Assembly: GCA_001566295.1 (NCBI GenBank)
Contig: KQ964301.1
Span: 1-25,370 of the forward strand
DNA: 25,370 bases
Source of the DNA: Microdochium bolleyi
Lineage: Eukaryota; Ascomycota; Sordariomycetes; Xylariales; Microdochiaceae
Direction of reading: 5' to 3'
Part shown: positions 19,227 through 25,370 of the stretch, in pieces
Layout of the letters: each line of letters begins with the position of its first letter
How positions within the stretch are numbered: position 1 is the first letter of the stretch
Position numbers and translations under genes: made by a program
Notes under the pieces: generated by a model
What the model saw: only the letters and a program-made list of their open reading frames with translations
The model's database searches: none
Told to the model about the DNA's origin: nothing

Positions 19227-20142
19227 CTATGCAGCAGACACAAAGGATGTCAGATCATCCATGAGCGTTGTCCCCCCCGCCTCCACCCTCCCCGATTGGA
19301 GCGGATTATCATTGATATACAGTATGCGACGAGTTTGTCGTTCGTACAGCTGACGCTGTGGCTCGCCGTGCGAGAAAGTTGGCATTCCACCCCCGCGATC
19401 CAAGTTAATCTGGACTCCGTAGCTCAGGAGAGGAAAAGGACAGACCACCCTGTCCCCAAAGATGCACAAGCACTCTGCTGTTTTGGGGCTGCGCCGTACC
19501 CAGTAATCCACCAGTTCCTCCCCTCCCGGTACGACCTCCAGATGGACAGCATACGTGCTCCGCCCGTTGTGTTTGATTAACGCGACGACGCCACCTGGTT
19601 CGACCCAACGGTCGAATGCTGCCTGGCCCTCGAAGAAGTCCGCCAGATATTGCACCCTGGCATCTGCAGTGGGCTCAGTCTCCGTGCTACCAGGCACAAG
19701 AATCAGCCAGTCTGCCGGACGGATAGCCTCCTGCGAAACATAGGTGTCGGAATAGAAGCTTGCCGCTTTCGCGCCCGTCAAACAGGCCCCAGCTGCCACC
19801 AGCGCAGCTCTGAAGGAAGAACCCGTCCCCTGGCTCAAGAGTCCACCAGACTCCAACAGCTTGTCGATTTCTTGTCCCGAAAATGTTCCCATCGTCGACT
19901 CCTCCATGCTCCTCTTTGTCGCCACAAGGCACTGTGCTCCGTCCCCTGTGCAGTCGCCCTGTATACAACCCTTCAGGAGATCTGTATCATCGTCCCTTCC
20001 CTCCGAGGATGAATCATCTTCACTCTTTCTCCGCTGGTCGTCAATCGGTCCCTCCATTCTTCCTGCCTTTGTCGATTAATCAGTGTGTGATTGAGAACGG
20101 TTGATTCCACTCACTTGTTTGGATGTACACCGTGCAGCTCAT
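19227..20142 (-). CDS. 287-residue orphan protein, two exons
   Basis: Exon 1 (20142-20115) encodes MSCTVYIQT and is joined through a 52-nt intron (20063-20114; GTGAGT, CACTGATT branch, AAGGCAG) to exon 2 (20062-19227). An in-frame internal ATG at 20057 would give a 276-residue product without exon 1. The N-terminal 50 residues are acidic and Ser-rich (DDSSSEGRDDDTDLLKG). The middle is folded-looking, with a mildly hydrophobic helix (FRAALVAAGACLTGAKAASF) and beta-rich segments (PADWLILVPGSTE, then RWVEPGGVVALIKHNGRS, then VVCPFPLLSYGVQINLD). No catalytic motif or family is recognised. A TATA-like CTATATAA lies at 20217-20224. A short uORF overlaps the start codon (see separate entry). Confidence 0.6.
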
Positions 20143-20189
20143 TCGGCTTCCTTCTTTGCAAAGAAGGTAAGAGAAGAGAAGAAATCCAT
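20139..20189 (-). promoter_or_regulatory. 16-codon uORF overlapping the main ATG (ATGA)
   Basis: ATG at 20189 in a good context (GTGATGG) opens a 16-residue frame (MDFFSSLTFFAKKEAE). Its TGA overlaps the ATG at 20142 as ATGA. If the mRNA starts upstream of 20189, ribosomes would meet this uORF first and could reinitiate at the overlapping start. The TATA-like element is only about 28 nt upstream of the uORF start, so the uORF could fall at or before the transcription start. Confidence 0.35.
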
Positions 20190-20216
20190 CACTGTATTTG
20201 ACAGGAAATTCATTCG

Positions 20217-20224
20217 TTATATAG
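20217..20224 (-). promoter_or_regulatory. TATA-like element
   Basis: The minus strand reads CTATATAA, 75 nt upstream of the ATG at 20142, a suitable distance for the orphan gene 19227-20142. Confidence 0.4.
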
Positions 20225-20659
20225 TTTGTGCAACGCGGAAAGGCAGGCTGCCAACTGCACCTTGTTTTGTCGCCTTTATGGCAGACACTTCCCAATCGGT
20301 ACATTGTCTGGCTGCGCAGGGGCCAGCCAAGCAACGGTTGCTCAAGTGTTCAATGGTCAAGCACCCATATGCGCGAGACGAGCGGCGGGTTCCACCGCAC
20401 CATCACAGGTAGTGCTGCCCCATCTACGCGCTGAGAGCCCAAAGGCATGGCTCATGGCTGGGTTGTCCGGCAGGCCCTAGGTTGTTGCCGGCAGTCGCCG
20501 GATGTGCGGCTGTCATGGCGCCCTACAGTGGTCGCGTCCTAAACAGCTTGCTTGGCCGCTTCTACGGCCACGAGCTTCTGCGTCGATCTCGGGCGTGGTG
20601 ATGGACTCGACCTCCGCCCGAGCGGCACAGCACCAGCCATCATGGCAGGCAGATCACAA
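20225..20659. other. Interval without a gene; carries a fragment of the SINE-like repeat
   Basis: No supported frame. At about 20628-20647 the sequence accAGCCATCATGGCA matches the middle of the repeat at 7555-7762. It is followed within about 15 nt by the start of the block shared with 8662-8988. Confidence 0.4.
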
Positions 20660-20985
20660 GCAGATTCTTCAGGACACGCAGTGTTACCCTTGATGCTGAG
20701 ATTAAACGATTCTGGCAGGCACCATGCCTGGTGCGTCTGACCCTAGCGAACAAGACCAATCGGTGTATCATGCTTTCCAGTGTTTGCTCCAACCATTTTT
20801 ATTCAGTACGTTGTTCAGCTGCTGTTCATGAAATTTCTCGCGTGCCTCTCTGTACCCATCCTTTGGAGGTCCACCGCCATCGTTGCGGCCTTTAGACTGC
20901 GAGAGCCAGGCGTCAGCGAGTTTCTCGCGTTCAGCACAAGGTTTGCATATTGTGGGTAAACAGTACATACTACGCAGCTCGGACA
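20660..20985. repeat. Duplicated block shared with 8662-8988
   Basis: About 326 bp covers the 3' part of the Cys/His gene (intron, second exon) plus about 108 bp downstream of its stop. The other copy is about 94-95% identical by eye. Because the block includes the intron, it was copied as DNA rather than from spliced mRNA. Confidence 0.85.
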
Positions 20986-21084
20986 CGCCTTTCTATTGAG
21001 CAATATCCATGCCTCGCATTTCTCCGTCCACCAATGACGACAGGGGTACTTGAAAAACGGAGCAGGCGGTATGGAGCTGGGCAT
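20768..21084 (-). CDS. Small Cys/His protein, 80 residues, two exons
   Basis: Exon 1 (21084-20971) and exon 2 (20896-20768) are joined through a 74-nt intron (20897-20970; GTATGT, GCTGACG branch, CTCGCAG). Exon 1 encodes KYPCRHWWTEKCEAW and RKACPSC, giving the pattern C-x-H-x5-C-x10-C-x2-C, which looks like a small metal-binding site but is no known finger. Exon 2 is hydrophilic (SKGRNDGGGPPKDG, then EAREKFHEQQLNNVL). The intron signals are kept in the truncated copy at 8662-8988, where a 1-nt indel falls inside the intron, which supports splicing. A competing reading of the intron (CKPCAEREKLADAWLSQ) is protein-like and would add two more Cys if a much shorter segment were removed, so the join is not certain. 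There is no signal peptide, and function is unknown. Confidence 0.5.
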
Positions 21085-21864
21085 ATTCACTCAGATTGAG
21101 GTGCTTGACGAGAAGGACGTGATGCGTGGTCAGGATGAGAAACGGTGTAGAGCTAAGACAGAGCTAAGCACATCCAGACTTCCATGCGATCGTTCGGCTA
21201 CGTTGATATATCCGCGTTGGTGACACGTTCTATCATTGCGTCGCCACTTGAGCTGTCTCAGCTGTTTGACCCGGGCTCGAGGCATGAGTGCCTGGCGCCT
21301 CGGATCATGTCTTGCTTCTCAATGCGGAGCTGCATCAAAAGAAAGGCCTCAGAGCCCAGTCATGATGAGCGTCGCAGCCACGACAGGGTGCGGCAGGGTG
21401 CGATAGAGCGCTTTGCCCGTGGGTGAGGCCTGGCGTCGTTGCCATGTCCAACACCATGCAGTCCGGCGTTCCGATTCGCTCGGAAGACACCACCAACCCC
21501 TGGTCGACGCCGGTTGCTCTCCTGGGATCACCCCCGGCTTTCTGGGCTGACGAAGAGCTTCGCCAGGCCCACAACGTGCATGCCTCGCGCGAGCTCCGAG
21601 AGTGACTTCTGGCGCCGCAACCGCGTCGTGTGGGAAGAGCGCTGTCTTGCTTGGAGGATGCGCCAGTGTTGACGGGCTTTCCAGTGGGGTCGTGCGAACA
21701 CTCTAGACGCTGCGAGCATACTGAACTTGGCACAGCCGCGGCGCATGTTTCGGACGCTGAATCGTCACCTGTCGCCAAGGCACAGAGCGTGGCGGACCCA
21801 GTGAAGCTCGATCTTGTGGGCAATGCATCTGTCAATTGCGTCCTTATGGCGACCTCTGCATAGC
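21085..21864. other. Intergenic region between two minus-strand genes
   Basis: A long minus-strand frame (about 21335-21868) is Ser/Ala/Arg-rich with no domain and probably reflects GC-rich sequence. GATATATCC near 21205-21213 could serve as a TATA element for the Cys/His gene. Nothing else is supported. Confidence 0.4.
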
Positions 21865-22731
21865 TCACTTGACAACAGAGCTCCAGCTAGAGGTGGTGCC
21901 CGTGCGAGACCTTCCCCTCGAGTGATCCTTGGGATGTGGCTCCCCTAGGAGGCGACACAACGCGCAATTACTGTGCGCGGAAGACCGATCACGCCTGGGA
22001 CAATCTGCCAACCGAGCTCGGCATTTGCTGATCCAACCTCTGCAAGTGTACATCACCCCCCTGCAAACGAGTTCCAGACAACGTGTGGACAATTCCTCGG
22101 GCTCGGCGAGCTCCTGGGGCGGAATCTCTGTCACCAGGCCCTCCCCGTGCTTCTCGTGCGCCAGCGAGTCTCTTACTAATCTCAAGATCTCCACCTGACC
22201 TGTGCCGTCCTTGACCGAGAATTTGATAGGGTGAAGTCCAATCTGACTTACAGCTTTCTCCCAAGTGCGATCCCCGGTCGCCTGTGCACACTCGTCGGAC
22301 TTGGCAGCGATGAGGATGGTGTTTCTGGACGAGTTCTTTCCCCAGCGCGTGATCAGCCAGGCGAGCGAACACGGGAATGTACGGTCATAAAGCAGGATCC
22401 ATATGACAATGGGGCTGTTCGGATCCCGAGAAATTTTGTGAAAATTCTCTGTACCTAGTCCAGGGAACTCTTTGATGTCGATGCTGTGCCCGGGTAGTCG
22501 TTTGTAGGTATGCCGATAGGTTGGAGAATACTACGCCGATGTCAGTCGCTGCGGCACTTGATTCCACTAGAGACTTACCTCGACGAGATTGACGTCAGCG
22601 ACCGTGCCCGAGCATGAGCTCTCGAGCCATTCTGAAAATCGAGTCTTGCCCACGGCAGACATACCGATGACGCCGATTTGGCTGAGAGTATGATGTGGGT
22701 CTGGTTGGGCCATGCGAGTTGAAGAACGCAT
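21865..22731 (-). CDS. Divergent Ras-like small GTPase with Cys-rich tail
   Basis: Exons 22731-22579 and 22530-21865 encode 272 residues; the 48-nt intron (22531-22578) has GTAAGT, a GCGACTGACATC branch and GGCGTAG. GTPase boxes in order are G1 GMSAVGKT (23-30), switch I YSPT (52-55), G3 DIKEFPGLG (69-77, in place of DTAGQE), G4 AAKSD (126-130, Asn of NKxD replaced by Ala) and G5 FSVKDGTG (155-162, Ser-Ala-Lys-like). The catalytic Gln equivalent is absent, so GTP hydrolysis may be slow or assisted. The last ~90 residues after the G domain carry several Cys (TRCLELVCRG, then ISKCRARLADC, then SNCALCRLL) and end without a CaaX box. In-frame ATGs at 22806 and 22713 are alternatives; 22731 has A at -3. 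It most resembles the broad group of fungal Ras-superfamily outliers. Signalling or trafficking is inference. Confidence 0.72.
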
Positions 22732-23944
22732 GGTGCTCAGACGACGAGAGAGCTGTCGGGATGAGCACTTGAGAAGGGTCTGCGAGGTGAGTACGAGCCG
22801 AGACATGGTCGCATCGCGCCACACAGCACCTTTATCTGCAAATGCTACTGCAAGCAGACGCTCGCGTACACGTCGTTCATCAAGGACACGCTTGCCGATC
22901 GAGCTCGGACGTCTTGTTGCCGTCTGGATATGAGCTGGGTGCGTGCCAAAGTGGCAGGAGAGGGTGCATTACTGTCCCGATGTCCCGTGCCATGGGGGTC
23001 GATTGTGCTCATGGCAGCGGGACAAATCAGGGGCGAAGTTGTCGAGCCGGTCGCCCCCCATCATAATGTGCCCAGCCCGTGTCTCTCTGGGCCGATCTCA
23101 GCTTGTGGTCTCGGTTCCCGCGCGTGATGAGATGCCGCGCAGCCTGTCCGCGGCCGTGGTAGTGATAACGGATGCAAGGGTGTGGCGGACGTGAGCACTC
23201 AGGATGTGCAGAGCGGGGGCCCAGGCGTCATCGGCGCCGCCTTGCAGGACGCAGCTCTATCAGGTGCGACATGCCGCATGCACCGAAGCCCCCCTGTCGG
23301 CTGGGATCAACCCTGGTACTCGTGGACTAGCCATCCCTTGTCCCTGAACTCTCCGACAGCACATGCTCGGCGTCGAAGCCCCGACACGCAGATCCCTGGA
23401 AGCGGATCGAGCTTGGTTCTGTTGGTCGTCCGCAAAGGTGTGATCGACTCGGGACGTGACGACACGAACATGTCTAATGAGCATATCACGCTCTCGGAGA
23501 TGAGGCTAGACCAATGCCACAGAGTGGCATCACATTCCGGTGGGCCAACCAGGCATGATCGCACTAGGCTCGATGTTCAACGCAACGCGCCCACATGGCC
23601 ACTTCACGGCGCAGACGAGCACACTATTTTGGTGGGCGACACGCTGTGGAAGTTGGAACACGACAGCTGCCGGCACCCCACCTGACTGGGAATGTCCTCA
23701 GGGCTGGGGGAAAGCGGGGTGTAGGTTTGATGAGTGCACCAGGCACGGCTTGTTCGTCAGGATCAGCCGTGCTGCTCACGGACATTGTACACGACAAGCG
23801 TTCGCAAGTAATCCCCAGTCCGCATGAACCCGTCATATGTCCGTCGATGCTTTGGGGTACAATAAGCCGGCGTGCACGCCCAGAGTTCTTTCACTGCTTT
23901 TGACCTGCAACAACACTCTCGACAGCGTCTCCCTCCAAGTCAAC
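22732..23944. other. Interval without a convincing gene
   Basis: GC-rich sequence with long unsupported frames (for example about 23182-23685 on the + strand, Ser/Pro/His-rich). The right end (from a TACAATAAG element near 23857) is probably the promoter and leader of the micro-gene that starts at 23945. Confidence 0.45.
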
Positions 23945-24317
23945 ATGTGCAACTATATCCAAGTATGTATCACGAATCTAAGTCATTGAAAACTCCGGCA
24001 GCTGATCGCTAGCAGATCCAATACCACTGTGGCCATTTCCGGTTCCCTGTCCAGCGGTGGTGCCATGTCTACGAACGAACCCACAAGAAGTGCCAGCCCA
24101 ACGTCACCTGTGCCGAATGGAGGTCAGTCTATTCTTGCACCTTAGAGCAAAAAGCTACTAACATTCTCTCAGGGGTGACGAGGTTTGCCGTAAGTAGACC
24201 ACTACAGAGAAACGCGGATCGTACTAACAAGTGACATCGACAGCGGACTGCCGACCACAAACCCCGCCAGTCTGGGAATGGATGATCACAAGGCCGCGCC
24301 AGAGCCCTTATGTGTGA
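23945..24317 (+). CDS. 71-residue Cys/His micro-protein, four exons
   Basis: Exons 23945-23962, 24016-24122, 24173-24189 and 24244-24317 carry 72 codons over three introns of 53, 50 and 54 nt. Donors are GTATGT, GTCAGT and GTAAGT; introns 2 and 3 have perfect TACTAAC branch sites, and every join keeps phase. The product begins MCNYIQIQYHCGHFRFPVQR and contains CGH (11-13), WC (21-22), KC (31-32), TC (37-38) and C-P-D-C (47-50), then a Pro/Trp-rich end (PPVWEWMITRPRQ). Short fungal proteins with a CGH motif, a following WC and a C-terminal C-x2-C occur widely as uncharacterised families; a zinc-binding fold is plausible but unproven. There is no signal peptide. A 17-nt exon is unusual. A GTGAGT just at the stop could hide a further exon. 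Confidence 0.72.
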
Positions 24318-24752
24318 GTGTACATGTGTGGTATCGAGCATAGAGAGTGTATCTGTGTTTGTAGTGATGGAAAGGGGGTCGAGCTTTGTGGGATGCGAGG
24401 ACGAGTATCAGCAAGCATTGTTTTTCTTGGGCAGGGACCGCAGTTTTGATAACACGAAGTGCGCAGAGTATGTAATACGAAGGTCAGAGCAACATCAGAC
24501 AGGCAAATCTCACATTGACGAAGGGCAATGCGGCGAAGCTGAGAAATGTTGGCGACGAGGCCAGTTACGACAATTAAGCATCCGCACGAACCAGCACGTG
24601 TTAGTAGGCACAACGCAGATGCGCATCCACCAGCTTGGCACGTTGGGTCGACCAGCATGACAGAGACGTCCGGGGGCCATGTCGAGAACTCCACTCGGTG
24701 AGCTCCATTGTGCGCTTTACCCGATTCGGCGAGTACCGGCGCATTCAGCTGA
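24318..24752. other. Intergenic region between two plus-strand genes
   Basis: The left part is probably the 3' UTR of the micro-gene. An ATG at 24657 in good context followed by GTGAGC at 24698 suggests an upstream exon for the next gene, but I could not find an acceptor that gives an open frame. No other gene is supported. Confidence 0.4.
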
Positions 24753-25370
24753 ATGGTATCCGCAATCTCATCTCCTTCCTCTACCACGCAGGTGCTTAGC
24801 AACTTCAACTTTTCTGCAGCTGAGCAGGTGATCATGGAGCCAGACGCAGAGCATCAGCACGCTCCCGGCCACGATTGCCGCGCAACCATCATTGAGACCG
24901 TACAGAAGAGTGCGCGGCCGGGGGCAAGTGTTTTTGAAGAGCTCGCGAGCAATGCTCAAGTGAGTGCTGTCCTTTTTGTGCTGGGAATGGAACTGATCCA
25001 TCTTGACAGGTTCGATGTTGTTTTGCGAACTGGCTTCGTGACAGCCCACTGCGGGACGTGTACCTGGCCCATTTTCCAAACGGAGTGTCTATCACAAGTG
25101 TTGCCTCCTACACTTTGCGCGCCGACTCCGATGCGCGCCCGCATAGGCAGGACAACTGCGCCCCTGTAGAGGACGACCCCGACCCAGCAAGCGGACGTTC
25201 CGGGCCATTGCTGACTCTACAAGCGCGGACACCTACGCCGACACCTGTGCCGTCACCTCCCGAGCCGCCTTTGTCGTCAGCTCTCGAGTCGCCTTTGTCG
25301 TCAGCTCCCGCGTCACCTGTACTATTACATCTCGAGCCACCTCCCGAGTCGCCTTTGTCGTCAGCTCCCG
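24753..25370 (+). CDS. Pro/Ser-repeat protein, 3' end beyond the window
   Basis: Exon 1 (24753-24959) and exon 2 (25010 to the edge) are joined in phase 0 through a 50-nt intron (24960-25009; GTGAGT, AACTGATC branch, TTGACAG). The first part looks folded (DCRATIIETVQKSARPGASV, then FEELASNAQ; across the join CCFANWLRDSPLRDVYLAHF). After a short Asp/Pro linker the protein becomes a repeat of about eight residues (PPESPLSSA type) from about 25250. TGA lies directly before the ATG in frame, so 24753 is the first possible start unless an upstream exon exists; its context (T at -3) is poor. No family is recognised. The gene is partial, so total length and any C-terminal domain are unknown. Confidence 0.5.
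25250..25370 (+). repeat. 24-bp coding tandem repeat, continuing past the edge
   Basis: Units of about 24 bp built on GAGTCGCCTTTGTCGTCAGC recur at least three times with one interrupted copy between them, in frame with the Pro/Ser protein. The array is cut by the window end. Confidence 0.8.

Noticed and set aside
20768..21084. RING finger
   Set aside because: Only one Cys/His cluster plus one CxxC is present (C-x-H-x5-C-x10-C-x2-C), too few ligands and wrong spacing for RING.
21335..21868. 177-codon minus-strand open frame
   Set aside because: Low-complexity Ser/Ala/Arg/Thr content in GC-rich DNA, no domain, no promoter; it also touches the end of the GTPase gene in another frame.
23182..23685. 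167-codon plus-strand open frame
   Set aside because: It overlaps open frames on the other strand equally well and has no domain, leader or intron signals.
24308..24835. 175-codon minus-strand open frame antisense to the last gene
   Set aside because: It overlaps the spliced plus-strand model, which has canonical intron signals and a repeat in frame; the minus frame has neither.

Overview
The window looks like an accessory, fast-evolving segment of a filamentous ascomycete genome. Dothideomycetes/Capnodiales-type is my guess from gene style; the sequence does not prove it. The signs of a fungus are short introns of 48-83 nt with GTAAGT/GTATGT/GTGAGT donors, TACTAAC or CTGAC/CTAAC branch sites and CAG/TAG acceptors, pyrimidine-rich 5' leaders ending in A-at-minus-3 start codons, and genes on both strands with no operon logic. 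Base composition is mixed, with no long AT-rich (RIP-erased) tracts. I see no transposase, reverse transcriptase, rRNA, tRNA or CRISPR array.

Layout, left to right: (1) 864-2123 (+), a three-exon RRM-like protein, tail to tail with (2) 2327-3709 (-), a multi-span membrane protein with a 12-bp Thr-Thr minisatellite. (3) 3.8-5.9 kb, mostly non-coding with two weak coding traces. (4) 5888-6031 (-), a 47-residue protein with a clear TATA box, divergent from (5) 6499-7296 (+), a fungal kinase-like protein with an HND/DLD active site. (6) 7855-8489 (+), a three-exon SANT/Myb-like protein. (7) 9654-12457 (-), a two-exon 906-residue orphan protein that is probably nuclear. (8) 12.5-14.1 kb, non-coding, with a near-perfect 24-bp inverted repeat. 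(9) 14144-14667 (+), a damaged gene. (10) 15391-15978 (-) and 17401-17808 (+), two small coiled-coil proteins. (11) 19227-20142 (-), a 287-residue orphan. (12) 20768-21084 (-), a small Cys/His protein. (13) 21865-22731 (-), a divergent Ras-like GTPase with a Cys-rich tail. (14) 23945-24317 (+), a four-exon 71-residue Cys/His micro-protein. (15) 24753 to the right edge (+), a proline/serine-repeat protein cut off by the window end.

Two repeat families link parts of the window. A ~208-bp element with a tRNA-like A box occurs at 7555-7762 and 15175-15386. A ~327-bp block at 8662-8988 is a 5'-truncated copy (about 94-95% identical by eye) of the 3' part of the Cys/His gene at 20660-20985. At about 20630-20660 a fragment of the first family sits directly beside the second block, whereas at 7.6-8.7 kb the SANT gene lies between them, which suggests modular shuffling.

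No pathway or gene cluster can be assembled. The genes look like members of lineage-restricted, expanding fungal families (SANT, kinase-like, RRM-like, small Cys/His proteins, divergent GTPase). All gene models are by eye and single-genome; protein searches and RNA-seq would be decisive.
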